From assembly GCF_003046185.1 (NCBI RefSeq), contig NZ_PZZL01000002.1:124001-188000 (forward strand): DNA of 64,000 nucleotides. The letters are read 5' to 3'. Positions 34,488-43,286 of this stretch are shown here, piece by piece; within the stretch, counting starts at the first letter, position 1, and each line of letters begins with the position of its first letter. Position numbers and translations under genes: made by a program. Below the pieces are notes generated by a model that was not told where the DNA came from, made no database searches, and worked only from the letters and a program-made list of their open reading frames with translations. The stretch is from Phreatobacter oligotrophus. GTDB taxonomy: Bacteria; Pseudomonadota; Alphaproteobacteria; Rhizobiales; Phreatobacteraceae.

Positions 34488-34745
34488 ATGAAAGTGTCCG
34501 TCAGCGATGCGAAGGGTCAACTGACCGAACTCGTTCGTCGCGCCGAAGCCGGTGACGACGTCATACTGACGCGTCACGGACAGCCTGCCGTTCGTCTCGT
34601 CCCCATCGCGCCCAAGCCAACCATTGCGGAGCGTCGCGCCGTCCTTGCTGCCGTACGCGCAGCGGCGGCCCGTCGGCAAAGCGCGGGCCCCTCTGCGGCC
34701 CGAAGCCAGGATTTTCTCTACGGCGATGACGGCCTTCCGGAATGA
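34488..34745 (+). CDS. Phd/YefM-type antitoxin
   Basis: This 85-residue antitoxin has the Phd/YefM DNA-binding domain (MKVSVSDAKGQLTELVRRAE then GDDVILTRHGQPAVRLVPI) in its first 45 residues and a disordered toxin-neutralising tail. ATG 34488 is chosen, with GAGGAGG 5-11 bases upstream. Its stop overlaps the start of the PIN toxin gene (ATGATC region), typical of a cotranslated toxin-antitoxin pair. It should repress its own promoter together with the toxin. Confidence 0.9.
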   Translation: MKVSVSDAKGQLTELVRRAEAGDDVILTRHGQPAVRLVPIAPKPTIAERRAVLAAVRAAAARRQSAGPSAARSQDFLYGDDGLPE

Positions 34746-35131
34746 TCGTGGTCGATACATCGGCACTGATGGCCATCGTTCTCGATGAGCCGGGTTCGGA
34801 CGCCTGCGCAACGATCCTCGAAGCGGAAGAGGATTGTCTGATCAGCGCAGGAACGCTCGCTGAGGCCATGATCGTCGCCGATCGCCGGAACGTCTTGGAC
34901 GCACTGTCCGCAATCCTTGACGGCCTCGCCATCGAAGTGGTCCCGGTCACCACTGCTACCGCCCGCGATGTCGCATTAGCCTATCAGCGGTTCGGCAAGG
35001 GGGTTCATCCCGCGGGCCTGAATTTCGGCGATTGCTTCGCCTATGCGCTCGCGCGCGTCCGCGGCTGCCCGCTGCTCTTCGTCGGTGACGATTTCCGACG
35101 TACCGACATCACATCTGCCATCAGGCCCTAA
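34742..35131 (+). CDS. vapC: PIN-domain ribonuclease toxin (VapC type)
   Basis: This 129-residue PIN-domain toxin cleaves RNA with a metal-bound acidic site. The site is visible as D5 in MIVVDTSALMAIV, the Glu of SAGTLAEAMIV, the Asp in NFGDCFAYALAR and that in FVGDDFRRTDI. All four are intact, so it should be active. It is paired with the Phd-type antitoxin through a 4-base overlap. It ends 3 bases from a convergent phosphatase gene. Confidence 0.93.
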   Translation: MIVVDTSALMAIVLDEPGSDACATILEAEEDCLISAGTLAEAMIVADRRNVLDALSAILDGLAIEVVPVTTATARDVALAYQRFGKGVHPAGLNFGDCFAYALARVRGCPLLFVGDDFRRTDITSAIRP

Positions 35132-35134
35132 AGC

Positions 35135-35821
35135 TCACCCCGCCGCGGTCGCCTCCCAGCCGCCGCTGGCGCGCTGGAAGAGGATCGGCGTGGCGTTGCG
35201 GCGTAGCTCCGTGTGGAGGTCGACGCCGGTGAGGGCGGCCAGCACCAGCAGCACGCCGCCATGGGAGACGAGGAGAAGGTCGCCCTCCGGATCGTCCTCG
35301 CGGGCGAGCCAGCGGGAAAGGCCGTGGCCGGTGCGGTGGACGAAGGTCTCGAGGCTCTCGCAGGCCGGCGGATCGACGCGCCAGTCGAGCGTGCCGACCG
35401 GCGTACCGAAGAGGCCGATATACATGCGCTCCTGCAAGGCGGCGTCCGGCTCCGGCGTGATGTCGCGGCCATCGGTGACGACGGCGGCGGTGCGCCAGGC
35501 GCGCATCATCGGGCTCGCCACGACGCGGGAAATGGAGGCGAGCGCAAGGATCGAGGCAGCCTCGGCAGCCTGGGCCTCGCCGGCGGCGTTCAGGGGCGTT
35601 TCGGGAAACTGGTAGACGCCCTTGCGGTTGCCTTCGGTCTCGCCGTGGCGAAGGAAGATGAACCGCGACAGGCGCGGCCGGAAGGGGATGGCGCGCACCA
35701 GGTCCTGGATGGCGTCATATCCAAGGGTTGGCGCGACCTGAGTCGGGGTTCCGCTGGCCAAGGCTCTCTCCGGGGGCGTCACGAAGCGCGCTGCAATGGA
35801 CCAGCCGTGCGGCGATGTCAA
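35135..35821 (-). CDS. Histidine phosphatase family protein
   Basis: This 228-residue (or shorter) phosphoglycerate-mutase-like phosphatase has FLRHGETEGN (the RHG motif with the catalytic His) at about residue 58 and a second His in LLVSHGGVLLVLAAL (about 190). GVYQFPETPLNAAGEAQA is typical of the family. The N-terminal 45 residues are poorly conserved-looking, so the true start may lie further inside. The substrate is not indicated by context. It is divergent from the WD40 gene. Confidence 0.85.
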   Translation of the reverse strand: MTSPHGWSIAARFVTPPERALASGTPTQVAPTLGYDAIQDLVRAIPFRPRLSRFIFLRHGETEGNRKGVYQFPETPLNAAGEAQAAEAASILALASISRVVASPMMRAWRTAAVVTDGRDITPEPDAALQERMYIGLFGTPVGTLDWRVDPPACESLETFVHRTGHGLSRWLAREDDPEGDLLLVSHGGVLLVLAALTGVDLHTELRRNATPILFQRASGGWEATAAG

Positions 35822-35891
35822 AGGGGCGAAGCCTCCTCCTCCACCGTTCTTCCCCTCGCCATTCGACCAGCCTTCCGCTAGCTAGGGCGCC

Positions 35892-36893
35892 ATGACGACC
35901 GAGACCCAGCGCCCCTCCATCCGCGAGCGCATCCGCGCCATCGACGCCGGCGAGCCGGTGATCGCCGCCCATTTCCTCAAGGACGAGGCCGCCCTGCTGC
36001 TGGCGAGCGGCGAAGTGGTGCTGGCGGGCGCCTCCGACCGGCGCATCAGCCTGCACGAGGGCGGCATTCTCGACAGCGCCTCGGACGGCGCGGTGCTCGT
36101 CACCGGCGGCGATGACGGCCGGGTGGTTGTTCTGGACGGCAAGGGTGAGCCGCGCACGGTGCATGACAGCGGCGGCACCTGGATCGACCGGGTGGCGGTG
36201 GGTCCCTCCCGCAGCCTTGCCTGGAGTGCTGGCCGCACGGTCACCTACAAGCCGGAGAAGGGCGAGACGAAGAGCCTGTCGCTGCCCTCCGCCTGCGGCG
36301 GCATCGCCTTCTTCCCCAAGGGCCAGCGCCTGGCGCTCGCCCACTACAACGGCGCGACGCTCTGGTATCCGAATGTCGCCGGCGAGCCGCAGAAGCTCGA
36401 ATGGAAGGGCTCGCATCTCGGCATCACGGTGAGCGCCGACCAGCGCTTCGTCGTCACCACCATGCAGGAGCCGCAGCTCCATGGCTGGCGGCTCGAGGAC
36501 GGGCAGCACATGCGCATGTCCGGCTATCCCGGCAAGGTGCGCTCCTTCGCCTGGACGCAGGGCGGCAAGTTCCTTGCAACCTCCGGTGCCAGCGAAGCCA
36601 TCCTCTGGCCGTTCAGCGGCAAGAACGGGCCGATGGGCGTCAATCCGACGATGATCGCCCCCGCCGCCAAGGCCGGCATCAAGGTGACGCAGGTCGCAGG
36701 CCATCCGGCGGCCCCGGTGATCGCCGCGGGCTTCGCCGACGGTCTCATCCTGCTCTGCCGCATCGAGGACGGCGCCGAGATCCTGATGCGTGAGCCGGAT
36801 GGCGATGCCATCACCGCGCTCGCCTGGCGCGCCGATGGGAAGGCCGCCGCCTTCGGCACCGAAGGCGGCAAGGCCGGGCTCGCCCTGCTCTAG
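35892..36893 (+). CDS. WD40 repeat-containing protein
   Basis: This 333-residue protein is built of WD40-like blades, seen as repeated glycine/aspartate turns such as VTGGDDGRVVVLDGKG, ATSGASEAILWPFSGKNG and AWRADGKAAAFGTEGGKAGL. About six or seven blades would form one beta-propeller. There is no signal peptide and no attached domain, so it is likely a cytoplasmic scaffold. Its TAG stop shares bases with the stop of the convergent DUF2339 gene (CTAG). The function is unknown. Confidence 0.85.
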   Translation: MTTETQRPSIRERIRAIDAGEPVIAAHFLKDEAALLLASGEVVLAGASDRRISLHEGGILDSASDGAVLVTGGDDGRVVVLDGKGEPRTVHDSGGTWIDRVAVGPSRSLAWSAGRTVTYKPEKGETKSLSLPSACGGIAFFPKGQRLALAHYNGATLWYPNVAGEPQKLEWKGSHLGITVSADQRFVVTTMQEPQLHGWRLEDGQHMRMSGYPGKVRSFAWTQGGKFLATSGASEAILWPFSGKNGPMGVNPTMIAPAAKAGIKVTQVAGHPAAPVIAAGFADGLILLCRIEDGAEILMREPDGDAITALAWRADGKAAAFGTEGGKAGLALL

Positions 36894-39694
36894 GCGCCGC
36901 CCGCCGCGCGCGCCTGGGCGATGCCGAGGACGCGCTGGTAGACGCGGCCGACCACCAGCAGGACGAGGCCGAGGCCGATGAAGGACAGCGCCCGCCACAG
37001 GCCGGTCAGCCCCGCCATGTCGATGAGGAAGACCTTGAGCACGGCGAGCGCGACCAGCGCCGCCGAGGCGAGGCGGAGCGTGCGACTGCCGAGATAGGCG
37101 CCCGCGCCCAGCAGGGCGAGGCCGAAGGCGAGCCAGACCGCCGAATATGCGTAGAGCTCGGCATCGCCGATGCCCCAGAGCGACACCCACCCGCGGAAGA
37201 GCATGGCGACGACGATGTTGGCGTAGGTCACCAGCATGGCGAGGCCGAAGAGGCCCATGATCCGCCCCTCCATCATCCGTCCGGCGCGGCGGTCGAAATA
37301 GGCCGCGGCAAAGGTCAGCACCGCGCCGAAGCCGTAGCCGAGCAGCGCCCAGTTGACGATGGCATGGGTGCCGACCGGACGGCCGGTGAGCCAGGGATTG
37401 AAGGCAAAGCCCATGACCACCGCGATCCAGGCCCAGGAGGCGAAGCGCGCGACGACGAGGGCATTGTCCCAGAGCGCGCCGCTGCGCCAGGCGGAGAGGC
37501 GCGACAGGCCGAGGCCGAAGGCGAGCATCGTGACGGTGTGGGTCGCCGCTTCCGGGAAGGTCAGCGGCGCGGCGTGAAGGCGCATCCCCGCGGCCCCGAA
37601 GGCATGGCGCACCTCGACGATGACAAGCAGCGCGGTGAAGACCATGGCGAGCCCTTCGAGGATCGCCACCGGCTCATCCTCGCCGCGCCGGCGGCGCAGG
37701 AGGATGGAGGCCGCGACCGCCGCGAGGGCGGGAAGGCCATAGCCGGGGAGCAGCCAGTTAAAGATGATGGTCTCGCCGACATCGGCGCCGTTGATGGCGG
37801 GATCCCAGATGACGCGGGCGAGGACGCCGATGCCGGCCAGCGCCGCCACCCAGCGCAGCTGCGGCAGGGGGCGGAACGTGTAGACCCAGGCGATGCCCGC
37901 CACCATGGCGGCAAGGGCAAGGGTCAGCCAGGCGCGCTCGAGCAGCAGGGTGAGCGCGAAGGCGACCGCCGCCAGCGCGCCGATGGCATAGATAGCGGCG
38001 GCGGAGGCAAGACCAGGCCTCTGGCCGGAGCGCAGCCGGTGCGCCGCCTCCGTCGCCACGGCGAAGCTCGCGGCGAGGACCATGGCGATGGCGGCAAAGC
38101 GCGGTGAGATGACGAAGCCCTCGACCTTGCCATAGACGATGGCGAGCACGGCGAGCGGCATGGCGACGGAGGTCGCCGCGAGGATGAGGACGGTGGCCGC
38201 CTCGCGCTGGCGGCGCATCACGGTGATCGCCGCAGGCCCGATGCCGAAGACGAGGCCGAAGGCGAGACCCGCCCAGCCGATGCGGGCCAGCACGTCCGGA
38301 TAGTCGGGCGGCATGCCGAGCGGATCCAGCATGGTGGAGGGCTTCACGCCGGTGACCCAGCCGAGCAGCACGAGGAGGGCAAGGACCCCGGTGGCCGGCA
38401 CGGCCAGCACGACCGTGGGCGTGCGCCAGACGATGCCGAGGACGCCCAGCGACAGGACGAGATAGAGCCCGACGGCCGCGAGGTCCTGCCGGCTCTCCAT
38501 CACCGCCAGCATGGCGAGGAGGGCGAAGGCAGCGAGGATGGCCGTGGCGTGCCCGTCCATGCCGCGCTCGCGCGGCGGCACGAAGCGGATGCCGGGAACC
38601 ACCAACAGCGCCGCGGTGACGATGCCGGCCAGCGCCTGGATGAGGCTCGGATAGGCGCCGCCGCCGGTGCCGATCATGGTGATGGTGCCGAGGGCTACCG
38701 CCAGGGTGGTGGCGGCGCCGCGCAGCCAGGGCCAGTCGCGGATCCAGGCGAGGGTGAAGCAGGCGGCGGTGATGATCGCCGCGTAGATCGGGAAGATGTA
38801 GGGGTTCGGATTGGCCGAGGCGACCAGGAAGGGCGCGGCGAAGGCGGCGACGAGGCCGATGGCGCCGAGCAGCGGTCCGTGCAGGCCGGCGAGCACCAGT
38901 GTGCCCATGGCCACAGCCGCGAGCGCGACGAAGGTGAAGGCCGGGCCGATGAAGTCGTAGAGCGCGTGGGCGGCGTAGATCGTGCCGAAGGCGGCGACGG
39001 CGCCAGCCCCGGTCAGGGCCGCCGGAATGTCGGCGAGCGGCAGGGTGGGCAGGCCCTTGTCACTGCGGCGCAGCCATTCGCCACCGGCGAGCAGCGCCAG
39101 CGCGAAGAGCAGGCCGAAGGTGATGCGCAGGCCCGGGCCGATCAGCCCGGCCTCGATGGAATAGCGGACGAGGAAGAGGCCGCCGAGACCCAGTGCCACG
39201 GCACCGATCCAGACGGCCCAGCGCGAGCCGATCGTCTCCTCGAAGCCGCCGAGATTGGAGGGCGGCGGCGGGGCGGGAGGCGCGGGCGGAGCGGGATCGA
39301 TCGCCTCGAGCGGGGCGCTCGCTGCGACCGAGGGAACGCTGCGGCGGGCGGCCATGGGTTCGGGCGCACCGAGCGGCTCGGCCGCAGCTGGCGCAACCAC
39401 TTCCGATGGCGGTGCTTCGGCGGGAATGGCGTCGGGCGGGGCCACATAGGCGACGGTGGGATCCGGGGCCGGGACAGGCGCGATCGCCGCCGCCTCTCCG
39501 GCCGCAGCCGCGCGGGGAGCAGCATCGAGCGCTGCCCGCACCAGGGTCAGCTCGGTCTCGACCTGCCGGATGCGCATCTCCGCGATGTCGAGACGCCGCT
39601 TCGCCTCACCGCTGCGCATGAAGGCGACGATCGTCAGGATCGGCAGGGCGAGAACGGCGGCGAGGCCGAGCAGGATGGCGAAAACGAAATCCAT
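36890..39694 (-). CDS. DUF2339 family polytopic membrane protein
   Basis: This 934-residue membrane protein has an N-terminal anchor (FVFAILLGLAAVLALPILTI), a short coiled-coil-like segment, a proline/alanine-rich linker (about residues 75-150), then more than twenty hydrophobic segments. The entry to the membrane domain, GGFEETIGSRWAVWIGAVAL, matches the DUF2339 family. ATG 39694 is chosen; a GTG four codons earlier is possible. The family has no established function, though envelope roles are often assumed. It is monocistronic as far as I can see. Confidence 0.87.
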   Translation of the reverse strand: MDFVFAILLGLAAVLALPILTIVAFMRSGEAKRRLDIAEMRIRQVETELTLVRAALDAAPRAAAAGEAAAIAPVPAPDPTVAYVAPPDAIPAEAPPSEVVAPAAAEPLGAPEPMAARRSVPSVAASAPLEAIDPAPPAPPAPPPPSNLGGFEETIGSRWAVWIGAVALGLGGLFLVRYSIEAGLIGPGLRITFGLLFALALLAGGEWLRRSDKGLPTLPLADIPAALTGAGAVAAFGTIYAAHALYDFIGPAFTFVALAAVAMGTLVLAGLHGPLLGAIGLVAAFAAPFLVASANPNPYIFPIYAAIITAACFTLAWIRDWPWLRGAATTLAVALGTITMIGTGGGAYPSLIQALAGIVTAALLVVPGIRFVPPRERGMDGHATAILAAFALLAMLAVMESRQDLAAVGLYLVLSLGVLGIVWRTPTVVLAVPATGVLALLVLLGWVTGVKPSTMLDPLGMPPDYPDVLARIGWAGLAFGLVFGIGPAAITVMRRQREAATVLILAATSVAMPLAVLAIVYGKVEGFVISPRFAAIAMVLAASFAVATEAAHRLRSGQRPGLASAAAIYAIGALAAVAFALTLLLERAWLTLALAAMVAGIAWVYTFRPLPQLRWVAALAGIGVLARVIWDPAINGADVGETIIFNWLLPGYGLPALAAVAASILLRRRRGEDEPVAILEGLAMVFTALLVIVEVRHAFGAAGMRLHAAPLTFPEAATHTVTMLAFGLGLSRLSAWRSGALWDNALVVARFASWAWIAVVMGFAFNPWLTGRPVGTHAIVNWALLGYGFGAVLTFAAAYFDRRAGRMMEGRIMGLFGLAMLVTYANIVVAMLFRGWVSLWGIGDAELYAYSAVWLAFGLALLGAGAYLGSRTLRLASAALVALAVLKVFLIDMAGLTGLWRALSFIGLGLVLLVVGRVYQRVLGIAQARAAGGA

Positions 39695-39837
39695 CGGGTG
39701 ATGCACCGTCGATCAGCATGACGACCGCGGATCGCGGCCCTGCGGAGCGGTGTGAGCCATGATGGTTTCCGGCCTGTGGCGTCCGCTGCGTCGAATGTGA
39801 CGTCAGTCCCTTGCCAATCCCTTAGGAGATACCGCGG

Positions 39838-40452
39838 TCAGCGGACCAACTTGGGCGTGCGGCACACCAGGCGGATCGCGCTGGCCATCCGGGCGCGGTA
39901 GTCGACGGGGTCGGCGGCCTTGTGGGTGATCCCCAGGGACAGGATGATGAGATGTCCGGCGAGATCGTCGGCACTCAGCCCCTCGTCCGTCCAGCGGGCG
40001 GGAATGCCGGCCATGGCCAGCGCCTCGGCCACCTCGGTCGCAAGGTCCTTTTCGAAGTCCCGTACCAGCGGGGCGACCAGGGCCTCGCAGGCGGCCATGA
40101 TGTCGCTCATCACGGCAGAGCCGATGGTGGTCGTGTGGGCCGTACAGAAGGCGTCGAGCACCCGCGTTTCCACCGGGACACCCTGGCGTCGCAACAATTG
40201 GCCGGTCCGCTCGCGGAACATCGTGAGCGCGCGATCGACCGCCGCGATGAAGACATCCTCCTTGGAGGCGAAGTGCAAGGCGAGGCAGGCGCGGGACACG
40301 CCCGCCGCACGTGCAATGTCATCCAGCGAGCAGTTGCGGAAGCCGAGGCGGGCAAAAACGGTATCGGCCGCATCGAGGACCAGCGCGCGATGCGGGTCCC
40401 CCTCTATGGTTGCGGCCGGAACTGCTTTGATCATGGCCGTCCAACTAGCCAT
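39838..40452 (-). CDS. TetR/AcrR family transcriptional regulator
   Basis: This 204-residue regulator has the TetR DNA-binding domain at about residues 22-70, including CSLDDIARAAGVSRACLALH and FASKEDVFIAAVDRAL. The C-terminal ligand domain is unrelated to any I can name. The start is ATG 40452, with AGAGGA 2-7 bases upstream. A perfect palindrome ACTGTACAGT lies 11-20 bases upstream and may be its operator. The neighbouring genes (DUF2339 and a tyrosine phosphatase) give no clear target. Confidence 0.9.
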   Translation of the reverse strand: MASWTAMIKAVPAATIEGDPHRALVLDAADTVFARLGFRNCSLDDIARAAGVSRACLALHFASKEDVFIAAVDRALTMFRERTGQLLRRQGVPVETRVLDAFCTAHTTTIGSAVMSDIMAACEALVAPLVRDFEKDLATEVAEALAMAGIPARWTDEGLSADDLAGHLIILSLGITHKAADPVDYRARMASAIRLVCRTPKLVR

Positions 40453-40462
40453 ATTCCTCTAC

Positions 40463-40472
40463 ACTGTACAGT
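40463..40472. promoter_or_regulatory. Palindrome ACTGTACAGT upstream of the tetR gene
   Basis: A perfect 10-bp palindrome stands just upstream of the ribosome binding site of the TetR gene. The location suits an autoregulatory operator, but TetR sites are usually longer, so this is tentative. Confidence 0.4.
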
Positions 40473-40488
40473 CGGAGGTCGGTATTTC

Positions 40489-41013
40489 TTATCGTCGCAG
40501 CCGCAGCGCGAAGGGCACGCCCTCGAAAGCATCGGCGCCGCGACCGATTCGCTGGATCGCCGCCGCCATCCGTCCGTTCCGCCCGAGCATGGCGTCGGCG
40601 ATGGTGACGAGACGCAGGTTCGGCGTGGCGCTGGGGCTCAGCCGGCGGATCTCGTCGGCGAGCATCTCCTCATCCGCTTGCGGGTCGATGGCGCAGGCCG
40701 TGATGTAGGCGGCCGCCGTCGAGCGGCTGATGCCGGCCCAGCAATGAACCACCAGGGGGCTGGCCTCGGCATGGGTGCGCCACCAGCCGTCGACGAAGCC
40801 GAGCAGGCGCTCCACATGGGCCTCGGCGGGGGCGATGTAGCCGTCCATCGGCGTGACGATGTCGTTCATGCCGAGGAAGAGATGGTCCTCGGGCGCGATA
40901 TTGCGCGGCCGCTCCACCACCGTGCCCTGGTTGATGAGCGTCACGACGTGCCGCGCTCCGGTCGCCTCGACGGTGTCGGCGAGACGGGACAGCGAGCAGA
41001 CATGGACGTGCAT
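40489..41013 (-). CDS. Tyrosine/dual-specificity phosphatase-like protein
   Basis: This 174-residue protein carries the phosphatase loop VVHCWAGISRSTAAAY, with the CX5R core CWAGISR at about residue 100. Upstream, FLGMNDIVTPMDGY provides an acidic region that may supply the general acid. This layout is common in small alphaproteobacterial protein tyrosine phosphatases. ATG 41013 (MHVHV) is chosen because the sequence before it lacks coding character in this frame. It lies close to the downstream-read HD-hydrolase gene on the same strand and may follow it in one transcript. Confidence 0.85.
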   Translation of the reverse strand: MHVHVCSLSRLADTVEATGARHVVTLINQGTVVERPRNIAPEDHLFLGMNDIVTPMDGYIAPAEAHVERLLGFVDGWWRTHAEASPLVVHCWAGISRSTAAAYITACAIDPQADEEMLADEIRRLSPSATPNLRLVTIADAMLGRNGRMAAAIQRIGRGADAFEGVPFALRLRR

Positions 41014-41107
41014 GGAGCGAATCTCCCGTGGGTCGGCCGGAGCTTGGGCCGGAATTGTTGCAGGCATGATGCGACGGCGCGCGATGCAGGATGACGCAGG
41101 CCGGCGC

Positions 41108-41746
41108 TCAGGGCGACAGCAGCGCGAAACGATCGAGGAAGGCGGTCTTGGCCGTCTCGGCGTCCATCGGCACCAGCACAGGGGGTACGCCTTTGGCGCC
41201 GCCATAGATCCCGGTCGGCCGGCCAAACAGCGTCGAGGCCTCCTCGACGCCAAAACCGGCGAGCTGCGTCGCCTCGAGGAAGGCCGAGACGTGGTCGGCC
41301 TTCTTGGTGAGCGTGGTGATCTCGGCCGGGACTTCGGCCGGCAGGCCAAAGCGGATGTGGATCGCCGCCATCAGCCGCTTCTCGACCGCCTTGTAGTCGC
41401 CGCCGATGACGCCCTTGAAGGGCGAGATCATGTCGCCGATCACATATTCGGGCGCATCATGCAGCAGCACGGCGAGGCGCCAGCGGCGCTCCAGGCCCGG
41501 CTTCATGCGGCAGGCAATGTCCTCCACCAGCAGCGAGTGCTGGGCCACCGAGAAGCCGTGGGGGCCCGTCGTCTGGCCGTTCCAGCGGGCGACGCGGGCA
41601 AGGCCATGGGCGATGTCCTCGATCTCGACATCGAGCGGCGAGGGATCGAGCAGGTCGAGGCGGCGGCCGGACAGCATGCGCTGCCAGGCGCGCGGCGGCT
41701 TGCTCCGGGGGGACGGCGAGCGGGAGGGTGTCGGACTGGACGTCAT
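41108..41746 (-). CDS. HD-domain hydrolase (YfbR-like 5'-nucleotidase)
   Basis: This 212-residue HD-domain protein has the metal motif HSLLV...LLHDAPEYVIGD (H then HD, at about residues 60-90), followed by DHVSAFLEATQLAGFG. The set resembles YfbR-type deoxynucleotide 5'-nucleotidases. ATG 41746 (MTSSPTPS) is preferred; an earlier in-frame ATG would add a low-complexity stretch. It could clean up nucleotides, but substrate range is unproven. It shares its strand with the phosphatase gene. Confidence 0.85.
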   Translation of the reverse strand: MTSSPTPSRSPSPRSKPPRAWQRMLSGRRLDLLDPSPLDVEIEDIAHGLARVARWNGQTTGPHGFSVAQHSLLVEDIACRMKPGLERRWRLAVLLHDAPEYVIGDMISPFKGVIGGDYKAVEKRLMAAIHIRFGLPAEVPAEITTLTKKADHVSAFLEATQLAGFGVEEASTLFGRPTGIYGGAKGVPPVLVPMDAETAKTAFLDRFALLSP

Positions 41747-41885
41747 GGCCCTTCCTGCCTGCTTCGCGGCAGGGCGGCAAGACGGTCGGGACCGCGCCAT
41801 GGCGGCAGCAGCCATGGACGGGGGAACGGCTTCGGGCTAACCGGGTTGTGCCCATCGCGCCCGCCGCGCGTGCCGAGGATCCTGC

Positions 41886-42896
41886 ATGACGACAAACGAC
41901 CCAGGCCATCTGCCAGGGCCCATCACCGACCGGCCGCGGCCACGGCGCATCGCGCTGGTGGACGTGGCGCGCGGCGTCGCCCTCGTCGCCATGTTCATCT
42001 ACCACTTTGCCTGGGACCTCTCCTTCTTCCGCCTCATCACCACCGACATCGTGGCGCATCAGGGCTGGAAATGGTTCGCCCATGGCATTGCCGGGTCGTT
42101 CCTGGCGCTGGTGGGCGTGAGCCTCGTCCTCGCCAGCCGTGATGGCCTCGACCGGGCGGGTTTCCTGAGCCGGCTGGCCTTCGTCGCGGGCGGTGCGGCG
42201 CTGGTCACGGCAGGCACCTACGCCTTCATGCCGGACGCCTATGTGTTCTTCGGCATCCTCCACCACATCGCGGTGGCGAGCGTCCTCGCCCTCCCCTTCC
42301 TGGCGCTGCCGCTGCTGGCGGTGGCGGGCGCGGCCATCACTGCCTTCGCGCTTCCGGCGCTCCTCCGCCATCCGCTGCTCGACAGCGACCTCCTGCTGTG
42401 GCTCGGCCTCAGCGACCGTCCCATCAATTCTGGCGACTTCGTGCCGCTCTGTCCCTGGTTCGGCTGCGTGCTGGCCGGCGTGGTGCTGGCGCGGCTGGTC
42501 CTGGCGCGGGGCGGCGAGGCGCGGCTCGCGGCGGTCCCGACCGAGGCGCCACCGGCGCGGCTGCTGGGCTGGATGGGCCGGCACTCCCTGCCGATCTACC
42601 TGATCCACCAGCCGGTCTTCATCGGCCTGCTCTCGGCCGTGGTCTGGCTGTTCCCCGCTGCTGTCCAGCCCCGTCCCGCAGCCTTCGATCCGCAGGTGCG
42701 CCCGTTCATCGCCGCCTGCGTGCAGAGCTGCACCGCCAACGGCCAGGACCGCGACCTCTGCCAGGACGCCTGCGACTGCACGGTGGACGGGCTGAAGCGC
42801 GACCGCCTGTGGAGCCAGGCGCTCGGCGGCCAGATGAGCACGGCCGAGCGCAATCGCGTCGCCGAGATCGCGCGGGTGTGCCTCCGGGGGGAGTGA
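41886..42896 (+). CDS. DUF1624 / heparan-alpha-glucosaminide N-acetyltransferase-like membrane protein
   Basis: This 336-residue polytopic protein has the DUF1624 pattern ALVDVARGVALVAMFIYHFA and ends with a soluble cysteine-rich part (CVQSCTANGQDRDLCQDACD, about residues 278-297). About seven or eight membrane segments are visible. The acyltransferase name comes from distant relatives that move acetyl groups across membranes. The final CxxxC...CxxxC-like tail is less usual and could bind metal or form disulfides outside the cytoplasm. No partner genes are adjacent. Confidence 0.82.
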   Translation: MTTNDPGHLPGPITDRPRPRRIALVDVARGVALVAMFIYHFAWDLSFFRLITTDIVAHQGWKWFAHGIAGSFLALVGVSLVLASRDGLDRAGFLSRLAFVAGGAALVTAGTYAFMPDAYVFFGILHHIAVASVLALPFLALPLLAVAGAAITAFALPALLRHPLLDSDLLLWLGLSDRPINSGDFVPLCPWFGCVLAGVVLARLVLARGGEARLAAVPTEAPPARLLGWMGRHSLPIYLIHQPVFIGLLSAVVWLFPAAVQPRPAAFDPQVRPFIAACVQSCTANGQDRDLCQDACDCTVDGLKRDRLWSQALGGQMSTAERNRVAEIARVCLRGE

Positions 42897-42973
42897 GGGG
42901 CGGGTCTCACCGTCCTTGGACCTGCAGGGAGGCCACCCGCTGACAGGCTCGCGCCCGATCCCGAGGCTCCGCT

Positions 42974-43101
42974 TCACCTCTCCCCGGCGGGGAGAGGTCG
43001 ACGAGCGCAGCGAGGCGGGAGAGGGGGTAAGCCTTCCGCGGATGACGCGAGGCCCCCTCTCCCGGCCTCCGGCCGACCTCTCCCCGCCGGGGAGAGGTGG
43101 G
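42974..43101. repeat. Palindromic repeat doublet, family A, copy 3
   Basis: CACCTCTCCCCGGCGGGGAG (left) and CTCCCCGCCGGGGAGAGGTG (right) pair exactly over 20 bases. The interior begins TCGACGAGCGCAGCGAGGCG, identical to copy 1. It lies in a convergent junction next to a family E element. Confidence 0.9.
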
Positions 43102-43140
43102 GGGCAGCGGGTCGCCGGGACCTCGCGCACGAACCTCATC

Positions 43141-43231
43141 GTCATGCCCGGGCTTGTCCCGGGCATCCACGACTTGAACTCAGCGGCAGCAAGAGAAGTC
43201 GTGGATGCCCGCCACAAGGGCGGGCATGACG
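43141..43231. repeat. Palindromic repeat doublet, family E, copy 3
   Basis: GTCATGCCCGGGCTTGTCCC (left) faces AAGGGCGGGCATGAC (right). The right arm differs from other copies (GCCCGCCACAAGGGCGGGC instead of GCCCGGGACAAGCCCGGGC), so it folds on itself better than with the left arm. The rest of the 390-base convergent gap holds no gene that I can see. Confidence 0.88.
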
Positions 43232-43286
43232 GGTGGAGGGTCGTTGGACGCGCCGCGTGGGCACACAGCTGAGACGACAGCCCCGC

